Positions 8,599-17,672 of a stretch of DNA of 64,000 nt are shown one piece after another. The notes below the pieces were generated by a model. It saw only the letters and a list, made by a program, of their open reading frames with translations. It was not told where the DNA came from and did not search any database. The first letter of the stretch is position 1. Every line of letters starts with the position of its first letter. Source of the DNA: Streptomyces akebiae (GTDB taxonomy: Bacteria; Actinomycetota; Actinomycetes; Streptomycetales; Streptomycetaceae); contig NZ_CP080647.1 of NCBI RefSeq assembly GCF_019599145.1, forward strand, positions 10,168,001 to 10,232,000, in the 5' to 3' direction. Made by a program: the position numbers and the translations under genes.

Positions 8599-10293
8599 TC
8601 AGGACTGCCGGATCTCCAGAGCGCGCCGCTCGCGCAGCAGGAAGCGCTGGATCTTGCCGCTGGGTGTCTTGGGCAGCCGGTCGGTGAAGTGCACGGTCCG
8701 GGGATAGGCGTGCGCGGCGAACCTGCGCTTGACGAGGTGCTGCAGCTCCTCGGCGAGGGCCGCGTCGCCCGCCGCCGGATCACCCAGCACGACGTACGCC
8801 TCCAGCACCTCGCCGCGCAGCGCGTCCGGCACCCCCACGACGGCCGCCTCGACGACGCTCTCGTGCTGCACCAGCACGCTCTCCACGTCGAACGGGCCGA
8901 TCCGGTAGCCCGCCATGATGATCACGTCGTCGTCGCGGGCGGAGAAGAAGAAGTCGCCGTCGGCGCTCCGGGCGCCCGCGTCGCCGGTGAGGTACCAGCG
9001 GCCGTCGGCGCTGAAGCGCTCGGCGGTCTTCTCCGGTGCGTCCGCGTACCCGGAGAACCACAGCAGCGGACTGCCGGTGACGTCGATCGCGACGCGGCCG
9101 AGAGTGCCCGGCGGCGCCGGCTCGTCCCGGTCGTCGTGCAGCACCTCGGCCGACCAGCCGGGCAGTGGCCTGCCCATCGAGCCGGGCGGGACCGACGTCC
9201 GTACGGCGTCGGCCCAGCCGCCCACGATCACCATGCCGTGCTCGGTCTGCCCGTAGTGGTCGCGTACCGCCACGCCGAGGGCCTGCTCGGACCAGGAGAC
9301 GACTTCCGGTGTGAGCGGTTCACCGGCCGATGAGGCCCGCCGCAGCCGGACGCCGTCCGGAACGGGCTCGGCCGCGGCCTTGAGGCTGCGGTAGACAGTG
9401 GGAGCGGCCGCGAAGTTCGTGACGCCGAAGGTGCGGAGCACCTGCCAGGTGAGAGCCGGGCTGAAGCCTGCGTGCAGCAGCAGGCTGCGGGTGCCGGTGG
9501 CCAGCGGGCCGAGGACGGCGTAGTACAGGCCGTACGCCCAGCCGGGGTCGGCGGCGTTCCAGAACACGTCGTCGGGGCGGACGTCGAGGCCGAACTCCAG
9601 GTACGCCTGGAAGGAGGCCAGTGCCTTGACAGGCACGGGGACACCCTTCGGCGTGCCCGTCGTGCCCGAGGTGAACAGCTGGACCAGCGGCCCGTCCCCG
9701 CCCACGGCGACGGGCCGGCCCTGCGGCTCGTCTCCGGCGTAGCCGGCCAGCAGTCCCGCGAAGGAGAGGGCGCCCTCGTCCGACGTGTCACCGGCGACCA
9801 CGGTCAGCCAGGCCGGATCGGCCGGCATGTCGTCACCGGGTGCGAGCTTGGCGCGCTGATCCGCGTCGACCACGACGACCTTCGCCCGGCCGGCGTCGAG
9901 CCGGAGCCGAATCGCGGGTGGGGCGAACGCGGTGAACAGCGGCAGGTGCACCGCACCCCGCCGCCAGATGCCCAGCAGTGCCACGACCAGGTCGGCTGAC
10001 TTGCCCATCAGCGTGGCGACGGCGTCCCCCGGCTCGACACCCAGATCGGCCAGCGCGGCGGCGAAACGGGCCGACTCGCGGCGCAGCCGTCCATAGGTGA
10101 GGTCTTCGGCGGACAGGTCCGCGTCCACGACCGTGAAGGCCACCGCCTCCTCGGGGTGGCGGTCGCACAGCAATTCCGCGGCACAGGCGTCCGGAGAATC
10201 GAAGAGCGCGAGCAGTTCCCGCACCCGCTGCTCCGGCGCGGCCGGGGCGGGGGAGTGCTCCCGCACCTCAGCGGAACGACCGTGGGTAGTCAC
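8599..10293 (-). CDS. Acyl-CoA synthetase (AMP-forming)
   Basis: This 564-residue adenylate-forming ligase makes acyl-CoA from a free acid, ATP and CoA. Core motifs are present in order: P-loop-like LFTSGTTGTPKGVPV (A3), RRASSAGEPLTPEV, DHYGQTEHGM (A5), WYLTGDAG (A7), YRIGPFDVESVL (A8) and KTPSGKIQRFLLR with the catalytic lysine (A10). The overall pattern is that of the acetyl-CoA-synthetase-like/benzoate-ligase branch. It is the first gene of the leftward operon, and a second copy of the same subfamily is at 27126-28769. The GAF-LuxR regulator is divergent. The start codon lies just after the shared regulatory region. Confidence 0.9.
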   Translation of the reverse strand: MTTHGRSAEVREHSPAPAAPEQRVRELLALFDSPDACAAELLCDRHPEEAVAFTVVDADLSAEDLTYGRLRRESARFAAALADLGVEPGDAVATLMGKSADLVVALLGIWRRGAVHLPLFTAFAPPAIRLRLDAGRAKVVVVDADQRAKLAPGDDMPADPAWLTVVAGDTSDEGALSFAGLLAGYAGDEPQGRPVAVGGDGPLVQLFTSGTTGTPKGVPVPVKALASFQAYLEFGLDVRPDDVFWNAADPGWAYGLYYAVLGPLATGTRSLLLHAGFSPALTWQVLRTFGVTNFAAAPTVYRSLKAAAEPVPDGVRLRRASSAGEPLTPEVVSWSEQALGVAVRDHYGQTEHGMVIVGGWADAVRTSVPPGSMGRPLPGWSAEVLHDDRDEPAPPGTLGRVAIDVTGSPLLWFSGYADAPEKTAERFSADGRWYLTGDAGARSADGDFFFSARDDDVIIMAGYRIGPFDVESVLVQHESVVEAAVVGVPDALRGEVLEAYVVLGDPAAGDAALAEELQHLVKRRFAAHAYPRTVHFTDRLPKTPSGKIQRFLLRERRALEIRQS

Positions 10294-10350
10294 GACAGCC
10301 CACTCCCTTTCTCATGGACAGGACCTTTTACAGAGGCGTTACCGCGCCTT

Positions 10351-10380
10351 ATGCTGCGCGCTGCTGACACATGCTGCGCG
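10351..10380. promoter_or_regulatory. Paired direct repeats, candidate operator
   Basis: ATGCTGCGCG occurs twice (10351-10360 and 10371-10380), exactly 20 bases apart. That places the copies on the same face of the helix, in the divergent interval between the acyl-CoA synthetase gene and the GAF-LuxR regulator gene. It is a plausible binding site for that regulator. Confidence 0.4.
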
Positions 10381-10421
10381 TCACGCACGGCGCCGACTAC
10401 CCCCGGAAAGGGGCAGTGGCA

Positions 10422-11279
10422 ATGCACTCCAGCACGGACACCTCCCTGCGGCCCGACGACGGGGACGCCTTCCGGCAAGCCCTCCGATCACTCCACCAGC
10501 GCTCGCGCATCCCGGTCGTCTTCGGCGGTCAGGTGCGCGAACACGTGCTGCACCTGTCGCAGTTCATCGGTGCCCGGACGGCTGCGCTGCGCGGCCTCGA
10601 CGTGCGCGCCGAGACCGGCCTGGGCGGTCGCGTCCTGGCCAGTGCGCGGCCTGCCGCCGTGGCCGACTACGGGGCGGACCGGTCGATCACGCACGACTAC
10701 GACGGCCCGGTGCACGCGGAGGGCATCCGTTCCGTCGTCGCCGTTCCCGTGGTCGTGGCCGGAGCGGTACGTGGCGTGCTGTACGGCGCGAGCCGGGGCA
10801 CCACACCCCTGGGGGACAGGGCGACGGACGTGGTCGTGGACGCCTCGCGACGGCTGGCCGGCGAGGTCGCCGTACGGGATGAGGTCGATCGGCGCCTGCG
10901 GCTGCTGCGGGTCGCGCAGAGCGAGCCCGCCGGGGACCGGTTCATGGTCGAGGAGGTCCGCGAACTCCACGCGGAGCTGCGGATGATCGCTCAGGACGTC
11001 GAGGACGACGCCCTTCGCGCCCGGCTGGGCGCGGCGTCCCGCCGCCTGGCCGCCCTCGGCGCGGCACCGGAGCCCGAGCCGGTCACGCCACTGTCGCCCA
11101 GGGAAATCGACGTGCTCGCCCAGATCGCCCTGGGCTGCACCAACGCCGAGGCAGGCCGCCGCCTCGGGCTCCGGACCGAGACCGTCAAGGCGTATCTGCG
11201 CAGCGCGATGCGCAAACTCGACGCCCGCACACGCCTCGCCGCGGTCGTCACCGCCCGACGGCGGGGTCTGCTGCCGTAG
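10422..11279 (+). CDS. GAF-domain LuxR-family regulator
   Basis: This 285-residue regulator has an N-terminal GAF-type sensing domain (about residues 20-160, including TGLGGRVLASARPAAVADY and IRSVVAVPVVVAGAVRGVLY) and a C-terminal LuxR/FixJ helix-turn-helix (about 222-285: LSPREIDVLAQIALGCTNAE, then LGLRTETVKAYLRSAMRKL). The ATG at 10422 is preferred over the in-frame one at 10371 because GGAAAGGGG lies about ten bases before it. It is divergent from the acyl-CoA synthetase operon and very likely controls it, possibly in response to a small aromatic or acyl ligand (inference). Confidence 0.85.
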   Translation: MHSSTDTSLRPDDGDAFRQALRSLHQRSRIPVVFGGQVREHVLHLSQFIGARTAALRGLDVRAETGLGGRVLASARPAAVADYGADRSITHDYDGPVHAEGIRSVVAVPVVVAGAVRGVLYGASRGTTPLGDRATDVVVDASRRLAGEVAVRDEVDRRLRLLRVAQSEPAGDRFMVEEVRELHAELRMIAQDVEDDALRARLGAASRRLAALGAAPEPEPVTPLSPREIDVLAQIALGCTNAEAGRRLGLRTETVKAYLRSAMRKLDARTRLAAVVTARRRGLLP

Positions 11280-11437
11280 GGGCGGTCGGCCGCGCGCCGA
11301 GGACGCGACCGTGGTGACCGCGGTGACCGGTGCCGGCCCGCGCGTCCCCGAGCTCGCGGAAGGGCTGCCCCAAGCGTGCGGAAGGGCTGCCTCACACGTT
11401 CGGCCCGTGAGGCCACGGCTCCGACGTGCGGTCGCCG

Positions 11438-12748
11438 CTACTCGACGACCAGAGCCAGGGGCGCCCGGAACGACAACAGGCCGAGCATCGGCGGTTCCCC
11501 GGCGCCGACCGCCGGTCGGATGCCCGGCAGGCCGCGGGCCGCCGCCCGCAGGGCGACCGCGGCCTCCGTGCGTGCCAGCGAAGCGCCCGGGCAGCGGTGC
11601 CGGCCGGCGCCGAAGGCCAGATGGTGACGGATGTTCTCCCGGCGCGGACACAAGCGTTCCGGGGAGGGGAAGACCTCCGGATCGGATCCGCTGCCCAGGA
11701 GCATCACCAGCACCTGCGCGCCCGCCGGTAGGCGTACCCCGCTCACTTCGGTGGCCCGCGCCGTCACCCGGCGCCAGGTGGTCACGGGCGGCTCGCGCCG
11801 CAGGATCTCTTCCACCCAGGCCTCGGCCAGACCCGCTTCCCCGGCCACGCGCGGCCACATTGCGGACTCGGCCAGCGCCCGGCGCAGCACGGTGGTGATG
11901 AGCTGCCCGGTCGTGGACTGGCCGGCGATGAAGACGAAGAAGCACACCCCGACCGCGGTCGCGACGTCCAACGGCCTGCCGTCGGGCAGCCGGTGCCGGG
12001 CGAGCGCCCCGATGAACGAGTCGGGGGCGGCCGTCCCGCCGCGCACGGTGTCGGTGAGCCACTGGTGGAACTCCACGACGAGCTTCGCCAGCTCCAGCTG
12101 ACGTGCGAGCGGAGGCCTGCCCCAGAACAGCTCCAGCGAGGCGTCGCTCCAGCGGATGAGGGTGGCGGGATCCACTCCCCGTATACCGAGGAGCTCCATC
12201 AGCACCTTGCAGGGGAGGAGCTGCGCGAACCAGGTGAACAGGTCGCAGTGGCCGGTCGAGTCGAGCTGCGACCGCACCTCGTCGAGCAGTCCGTCGGCGA
12301 TGCGCTCGATCACGGGTACGGCGTCCGCGACACGGTTCGCGTGGAAGAACCGGGTGACCAGCCGGCGGAGTCCGGGATGGGTCGGGGTGCCGTTGTTGGC
12401 GAGCGCGGGCGGAAGGGCGAAACCGCCACGGGCGAGCACCCGCAACACGGCGACGGGCAGCGGGGTGACGCTGTGCTGGGCGTTGTCGGGAAGGAAGACG
12501 TCCGGGTCCAGCAGTACGTGGCGCACGTCCTGGTGGCGGCTGACCAGCCAGAGCCCCGTGGCCGGGTCGTGGTGCACGGGAGCCTCGGACCGCAGCCGGT
12601 CCAGCCAGGGGTAGGGGTCGCGGACAAAGGGGTCGCCGAACAGGTCGAGCAGACCGAGCGGATCACGGGTGCCCGGAATTCCGTGCCCCGGGCCGTGCCC
12701 CGCCGCGCCGCCGCCGGGTGCCCATGCGTCAAGAGCTGGGGAGATCAC
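11438..12748 (-). CDS. Cytochrome P450 with atypical I-helix
   Basis: This 436-residue soluble bacterial P450 has the haem-ligand loop FGAGRHRCPGASLAR (Cys ligand) and the K-helix EEILRREPP with ExxR. The I-helix reads FIAGQSTTG, whereas the usual form is AGxE/DTT, so the acid that relays protons to bound oxygen is replaced by Ser. That may indicate unusual chemistry or a specialised substrate. It lies 90 bases downstream of, and in the same direction as, the TetR gene. No ferredoxin gene is adjacent, so electrons must come from elsewhere. The substrate is unknown. Confidence 0.9.
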   Translation of the reverse strand: MISPALDAWAPGGGAAGHGPGHGIPGTRDPLGLLDLFGDPFVRDPYPWLDRLRSEAPVHHDPATGLWLVSRHQDVRHVLLDPDVFLPDNAQHSVTPLPVAVLRVLARGGFALPPALANNGTPTHPGLRRLVTRFFHANRVADAVPVIERIADGLLDEVRSQLDSTGHCDLFTWFAQLLPCKVLMELLGIRGVDPATLIRWSDASLELFWGRPPLARQLELAKLVVEFHQWLTDTVRGGTAAPDSFIGALARHRLPDGRPLDVATAVGVCFFVFIAGQSTTGQLITTVLRRALAESAMWPRVAGEAGLAEAWVEEILRREPPVTTWRRVTARATEVSGVRLPAGAQVLVMLLGSGSDPEVFPSPERLCPRRENIRHHLAFGAGRHRCPGASLARTEAAVALRAAARGLPGIRPAVGAGEPPMLGLLSFRAPLALVVE

Positions 12749-12837
12749 GGCCGGAAGCTAACACGCACCGGATGCGGTACCCGAGCGTATGTGCGCGGCA
12801 TCACTCGGTCACCCTCCCGACGCCGCCGACCCCACGC

Positions 12838-13527
12838 TCAGTGCCCCGATTCGCCCTCGACGAGGCGCCGCAGCTCGGGGAGCAGGGCGTCGATGTGCTG
12901 ACCGGTCCGGAACGCGACGACGGTGGTACCGCCCCCGACCTCCGGCGAGGCGCCGGGTGCCGGGAACAGCGCGAGCACCTCGCGCATGGCTTCGTCGATC
13001 TCCCTGACCGGATCGGGGGACTCGCCGCGCAGCCATCGGCGGAGCACGTGGTTGTGGGCCGCGACGACGGCCGCCGCCATGAGTTCGGCCCTCAGCGACG
13101 CCGACTCGGTCGGGTCTCCCATCCAGTCCGCGATGAACTCGCGGAACAGTCGCTGGTAGCGCGCCACACTGGCGATCTCCCGGTCGCGCAGGGCGGTCAC
13201 CTTGCTGGTCAGCGCGTACCGCCGCCGAGCGAGATCGCCTTCGTCGATGTAGTGCAGCAGCACCAGGCGGACCGCGTCGGACACGGCGACCAGCGCGGTG
13301 CTGTGACTGGAGGTCGCCAGCCGGTCCCTGATCAGCTCCAGCAGCCGGTCGTGGTCCGGGAAGATGACCCCTTCCTTGGACCGGTAGTGCCGGAAGAACG
13401 TCGTACGTCCCACACCGGCCCGTTCGGCGATGTCGTCCACGGTGGTCTGCTCGTAGCCGCACTCGTCGAAGAGGGCGAACGCGGCGTCCGCCAGTCGCAT
13501 CCGCGCAGATGGCTTGCTCATGACCAC
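12838..13527 (-). CDS. TetR-family regulator of the mutase/carboxylase cluster
   Basis: This 229-residue TetR protein has an N-terminal helix-turn-helix of about residues 10-55 ([21 protein letters not shown]) and a divergent ligand domain. It is transcribed away from the methylmalonyl-CoA mutase gene. The 95 bases between contain a palindrome of TetR type, so it most likely represses itself and the mutase (inference). The ligand may be an acyl-CoA of the pathway. The P450 gene follows in the same direction and may be cotranscribed. Confidence 0.85.
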   Translation of the reverse strand: MVMSKPSARMRLADAAFALFDECGYEQTTVDDIAERAGVGRTTFFRHYRSKEGVIFPDHDRLLELIRDRLATSSHSTALVAVSDAVRLVLLHYIDEGDLARRRYALTSKVTALRDREIASVARYQRLFREFIADWMGDPTESASLRAELMAAAVVAAHNHVLRRWLRGESPDPVREIDEAMREVLALFPAPGASPEVGGGTTVVAFRTGQHIDALLPELRRLVEGESGH

Positions 13528-13574
13528 CCATCCTCTCCCGTCTCGGTGGCCGGATGTCTCTTGCCCTCTGTCAT

Positions 13575-13608
13575 GGTACTGAGTACCGTTCGAGAGGCAT
13601 CGAGTACC
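13575..13608. promoter_or_regulatory. Palindrome and half-site, probable TetR operator
   Basis: GGTACTGAGTACC (13575-13587) is a palindrome of 6-bp arms around one base. A second half-site GAGTACC is at 13602-13608. It lies between the divergent TetR and mutase genes, just upstream of the mutase ribosome site AAGGAGG (13609-13615). Confidence 0.6.
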
Positions 13609-13622
13609 AAGGAGGTTCCGGC

Positions 13623-15209
13623 GTGAGTTCCGTTGCGGAGAGCGAGTCCGGCCTGCCGATCCGGCCGGTGTACGACGACCGGGCGCTGGCGGATTTCGAC
13701 GCGGACGCCCAGCTGGGCGCTCCGGGCCGGTTCCCGTTCACCCGGGGCGTCTACCCGTCGATGTACACCGGTCGGCCGTGGACGATGCGGCAGTACGCCG
13801 GGTTCGGCACGGCCAAGGAGTCCAACGAGCGCTACCACGAGCTGGTCGGCGCCGGCACCGGTGGCCTGAGCGTGGCGTTCGACCTGCCGACGCAGATGGG
13901 GTACGACTCCGACGAGGCCATCGCTCGGGGCGAGGTCGGCAAGGTCGGCGTGGCGATCGACTCCATCGCGGACATGCGGACGCTGTTCCACGGGCTCCCG
14001 CTGGGCAAGGTGTCGACCTCGATGACGATCAACGCCCCGGCGTCGACACTGCTCCTGCTGTACCAACTGGTGGCGGCCGAACAGGGCGTGACCGGCGACC
14101 AGTTGACCGGCACGATCCAGAACGACGTGCTCAAGGAGTACATCGCCCGCGGCACCTACATCTTCCCGCCGAAGCAGTCCCTGCGGTTGATCAGCGACAT
14201 CTTCGCCTACTGCCACCACGAACTGCCGCGCTGGAACACCATCTCCATCTCCGGTTACCACATGGCCGAGGCCGGAGCCACGCCCGCGCAGGAGATCGCG
14301 TTCACCCTGGCCAACGCCAAGGAGTACGTGCGAACCGCGATCGACGCGGGCCTGGACGTCGACGACTTCGCGCCCCGCCTGTCCTTCTTCTTCGTCGCCC
14401 GGACCACGCTGCTGGAGGAGATCGCGAAGTTCCGTGCCGCACGCCGTATCTGGGCCCGCGTCATGCGTGACGAGTTCGGCGCCAAGAACCCCAAGTCCCA
14501 GATGCTGCGCTTCCACACCCAGACCGCCGGCGTGCAGTTGACCGCACAGCAGCCCGAGGTCAACCTCGTCCGCGTCGCCCTCCAGGGCCTGGGCGCGGTC
14601 CTCGGCGGCACACAGTCCCTGCACACCAACTCCTACGACGAGGCCATCGCGCTGCCGACCCAGAAGGCGGCGCGGCTCGCCCTGCGCACCCAGCAGGTCA
14701 TCGCCTACGAGACGGATGTGACCAGGACCGTGGACCCGTTCGCCGGGTCGTACGTCATGGAGTCGATGACCGACGACCTGGAGGCGGCGGCGCTGGAGCT
14801 GATCCAGGCCGTCGAAGACCGCGGCGGCGCGGTCGCCGCGATCGAGGAGGGCTTCCAGAAATCCGAGATCGAGAAGTCCGCGTACCGGATAGCGCTGGAG
14901 ATCGACAAGCAGGAACGGACCGTGGTCGGGGTCAACAAGTACGTCCTCGACGAGGAAGAACCGTACGAACCCCTGCGCGTCGACCCCCGGATCGAGACCG
15001 ACCAGTGCGAACGCCTCGCCGCTCTGCGCCGAGAACGCGACAGCTCCGCGGTCGGACGTGCCCTCGACGCCTTGCGGTCCGCCGCGCAGGGCACCGACAA
15101 CGTCATGCCCCTGATGCGCGAGGCCCTGGCGCTGCGGGCCACGGTCGGCGAGGTCTCTCACGCCCTGCGTGACGTCTGGGGCGTGTACGTACCCCGTGAC
15201 ACCTTCTGA
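13623..15209 (+). CDS. Methylmalonyl-CoA mutase-type large subunit without B12 domain
   Basis: This 528-residue TIM-barrel subunit of an adenosylcobalamin-dependent acyl-CoA mutase isomerises methylmalonyl-CoA and succinyl-CoA or related pairs. The GTG at 13623 was chosen because AAGGAGG ends seven bases before it. Substrate-site residues look like methylmalonyl-CoA mutase: Tyr in [13 protein letters not shown] and Arg in [12 protein letters not shown], the positions that are Phe and Gln in isobutyryl-CoA mutase. [13 protein letters not shown] and [14 protein letters not shown] are also present. The chain stops before the C-terminal cobalamin domain of full-length mutases, so a separate small subunit is needed. 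The only candidate nearby is the degraded protein at 17214-17672. Confidence 0.9.
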   Translation: MSSVAESESGLPIRPVYDDRALADFDADAQLGAPGRFPFTRGVYPSMYTGRPWTMRQYAGFGTAKESNERYHELVGAGTGGLSVAFDLPTQMGYDSDEAIARGEVGKVGVAIDSIADMRTLFHGLPLGKVSTSMTINAPASTLLLLYQLVAAEQGVTGDQLTGTIQNDVLKEYIARGTYIFPPKQSLRLISDIFAYCHHELPRWNTISISGYHMAEAGATPAQEIAFTLANAKEYVRTAIDAGLDVDDFAPRLSFFFVARTTLLEEIAKFRAARRIWARVMRDEFGAKNPKSQMLRFHTQTAGVQLTAQQPEVNLVRVALQGLGAVLGGTQSLHTNSYDEAIALPTQKAARLALRTQQVIAYETDVTRTVDPFAGSYVMESMTDDLEAAALELIQAVEDRGGAVAAIEEGFQKSEIEKSAYRIALEIDKQERTVVGVNKYVLDEEEPYEPLRVDPRIETDQCERLAALRRERDSSAVGRALDALRSAAQGTDNVMPLMREALALRATVGEVSHALRDVWGVYVPRDTF

Positions 15210-15352
15210 CTCATGAGAGCGAACCACTTTCCAGGCGGTCCGCGGCCACCGCTTCCGGTGCGCTCCACGAAGCCACCCCGTGCCGTGCCACGCCGCCCGG
15301 CGCGGGCTGACCTGACAGCCCGCGACGACATCAGCAAGAAGGGATCCATCCG

Positions 15353-16953
15353 GTGAGCGCCGAGCCCACAGGTCCGTCCGAGACCGACATTCACACCACC
15401 GCGGGGAAGCTCGCGGATCTGCAGCGCCGTATCCACGAGGCGACGCACGCCGGCTCCGAGCGCGCGGTGGAGAAGCAGCACGCCAAGGGCAAGCTGACGG
15501 CCCGTGAGCGGATCGAACTGCTTCTCGACGAGGACTCCTTCGTGGAGTTCGACGAGTTCGCCCGGCACCGCTCCACCGACTTCGGCATGGAGGACAACCG
15601 CCCCTACGGCGACGGCGTCGTCACCGGTTACGGCACGGTCGACGGCCGCCCGGTGGCCGTGTTCTCCCAGGACTTCACCGTCCTGGGCGGATCCCTGGGC
15701 GAGGTCTTCGGCCAGAAGATCATGAAGGCGATGGACTTCGCGCTGAAGACGGGCTGTCCGGTGATCGGGATCAACGACTCCGGCGGTGCCCGTATCCAGG
15801 AGGGCGTCATGGCCCTGGGCATGTACGGCGAGATCTTCCGCCGCAACACCCACGCCTCCGGAGTCATCCCCCAGATCAGCCTCGTGGTGGGCCCGTGCGC
15901 GGGCGGCGCGGTGTACTCGCCCGCGATCACCGACTTCACCGTCATGGTCGACCAGACCTCGCACATGTTCATCACCGGCCCGGACGTCATCAAGACGGTC
16001 ACCGGCGAGGACGTCGGCTTCGAGGAACTGGGCGGTGCCCGCACCCACAACGCCACCTCGGGCGTGGCCCATCACATGGCGGGCGACGAGAAGGACGCCA
16101 TCGAGTACGTCAAGCAGCTCCTGTCGTACCTGCCCTCCAACAACCTCAGCGAGCCCCGGCCTTCCCCGAGCAGGCGGACCTCGCCCTGACCGACGAGGAC
16201 CGCGAACTCGACACCCTCGTGCCGGACAGCGCCAACCAGCCGTACGACATGCACACGGTGGTCGAACACGTCCTGGACGACGGCGAGTTCTTCGAGACCC
16301 AGGCCCTGTTCGCCCCCAACATCCTCACCGGCTTCGGCCGCGTCGAGGGCCACCCGGTCGGCATCGTCGCCAACCAGCCGATGCAGTTCGCCGGCTGCCT
16401 GGACATCGACGCCTCCGAGAAGGCGGCCCGCTTCGTGCGCACCTGCGACGCCTTCAACGTCCCCGTCCTGACCTTCGTCGACGTCCCCGGCTTCCTCCCG
16501 GGCGTCGGCCAGGAACACGAGGGCATCATCCGCCGCGGCGCCAAACTCATCTACGCCTACGCCGAGGCCACGGTGCCCCTGATCACGGTGATCACCCGCA
16601 AGGCCTTCGGCGGCGCCTACGACGTCATGGGCTCCAAGCACCTGGGCGCCGACCTCAACCTCGCCTGGCCCACCGCCCAGATCGCCGTGATGGGCGCCCA
16701 GGGCGCGGTCAACATCCTGCACCGCCGCACCATCGCCGCCGCCTCCGACGAGGAGCGCGAGGCCGTCCGCGCGCGTCTCATCCAGGAGTACGAGGACGCC
16801 CTCCTCAACCCCTACACGGCAGCCGAACGCGGCTACGTCGACGCCGTCATCCCGCCCTCCGAAACCCGCCGCCACCTCGTCCGCGGCCTGCGCCAACTCC
16901 GCACCAAGCGCGAGTCCCTCCCCCCGAAGAAGCACGGCAACATCCCCCTCTAG
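15353..16953 (+). pseudogene. Acyl-CoA carboxylase beta subunit (carboxyltransferase), frameshifted
   Basis: This is the carboxyltransferase subunit of a propionyl/acetyl-CoA carboxylase, about 530 residues when joined. The N-half is open from GTG 15353 to a stop at 16189, with the crotonase-fold GGARIQEGV and a normal N-terminus. The C-half, in the next frame, runs from about 16160 to 16953 with [35 protein letters not shown] and the family end KKHGNIPL. The break is at the C tract 16154-16157. Four Cs are read where a fifth would restore [12 protein letters not shown]. Everything else is intact, so this is either a sequencing error or a very recent mutation. It is followed at once by the epsilon subunit. 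Confidence 0.85.
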
Positions 16954-16968
16954 GCCACAGGAACTGCC

Positions 16969-17178
16969 ATGACGATCAAAGTCGTAAGGGGAAACCCGAC
17001 CCCGGAGGAGCTGGCCGCCGCACTGGCGGTGGTCCGCGCCCGCGCGGCAGCGGCCGCAACCGTGCCGGAGTGGCCCGAGCAGCCCAACCAGTGGGCCGAC
17101 AAGAAGCACAACATCCTCGGAAGCTCCCTCGCACAGCCCGGGCCGACAGCCTGGCGTACCTCTTGCTGGCCCCGTTGA
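16969..17178 (+). CDS. Acyl-CoA carboxylase epsilon subunit
   Basis: This 69-residue protein is of the small actinobacterial carboxylase epsilon family. It begins with the family signature IKVVRGNPTPEELAAALAVV, has an Ala-rich middle, and ends with a Trp-rich WRTSCWPR. These subunits bind and activate the beta subunit in Streptomyces and mycobacterial acyl-CoA carboxylases. It starts 15 bases after the beta-subunit stop, which fits one transcript. Unlike its two large partners, it is undamaged. Confidence 0.85.
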   Translation: MTIKVVRGNPTPEELAAALAVVRARAAAAATVPEWPEQPNQWADKKHNILGSSLAQPGPTAWRTSCWPR

Positions 17179-17213
17179 ACGAGCCGAGCCCGCCCAAGAC
17201 CCCTGGAGCGCGT

Positions 17214-17672
17214 ATGTATGCCCGCCAAGAAGACACGGAGCGGTCCGACGCCGCCCCGGCTCCGTACGCCCGCGTGGTGATCGCCGAACGCGGCCTCGTT
17301 GCACACGGCACACGAGGATTCGCCCCGGCCTCGCGTGACGAAGGCTGTGACGTGACCCGCGCCGACCTGAACCCGGCATCGGCACAGATCGTCGCCGTCG
17401 TCATCACCCAGGACGTGCCGAGCACACAACCCGCCGGACCTTCGGGTGCCCACCTGCCGATGGTGGACGCGATGATCGAGCGGCTGGAGCAAGAAGAGGC
17501 GGGCGGCGTCCGCGTTCTGGTCGGAGGCATCGTCCCGGCGGCCGGTGGTCTCGCGCTGGACAACGCGAAGATGGACGTGGCCCCCCATCCCCACTCGGAC
17601 AGCGGCAGGGTTGTCGAGGGGGAGCGGCGGCTCACCGTTCCGGTGGACATGCTGCTGGAGTGGGCATGCTGA
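17214..17672 (+). CDS. Degenerate B12-binding mutase small subunit
   Basis: This 152-residue protein aligns along its length with the cobalamin-binding small subunit/C-domain of acyl-CoA mutases. The segment [17 protein letters not shown] matches the strand and loop around DxHxx[15 protein letters not shown] matches the following helix, and [15 protein letters not shown] and [11 protein letters not shown] match the SGAH and GG region. The His that would coordinate cobalt is kept, but the motif Asp is Val, the Gly after it is shifted, and the SxL segment reads AxP. Cobalamin binding is therefore doubtful. Its last codons overlap the start of the biotin carboxylase gene, so it is translationally coupled inside the carboxylase operon. 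Confidence 0.6.
   Translation: MYARQEDTERSDAAPAPYARVVIAERGLVAHGTRGFAPASRDEGCDVTRADLNPASAQIVAVVITQDVPSTQPAGPSGAHLPMVDAMIERLEQEEAGGVRVLVGGIVPAAGGLALDNAKMDVAPHPHSDSGRVVEGERRLTVPVDMLLEWAC

Noticed and set aside
7354..9333. 659-codon plus-strand frame
   Set aside because: It lies antisense to the acyl-CoA dehydrogenase and synthetase genes, whose products show full families of motifs. The shadow has none.
10488..12062. 524-codon minus-strand frame
   Set aside because: It covers the GAF-LuxR gene in antisense and part of the P450 gene in another frame, with no recognisable protein.
13623..15209. Isobutyryl-CoA mutase large subunit
   Set aside because: The subunit size fits, but the two substrate-determining positions are Tyr and Arg, as in methylmalonyl-CoA mutase, so the icm name was not used.
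13518..15227. 569-codon minus-strand frame
   Set aside because: It is antisense to the mutase gene. The composition is Gly/Arg/Val-rich and repetitive, typical of a reverse-complement shadow.
16072..17385. 437-codon minus-strand frame
   Set aside because: It is antisense to the carboxyltransferase, epsilon and B12-like genes, with no domain features.
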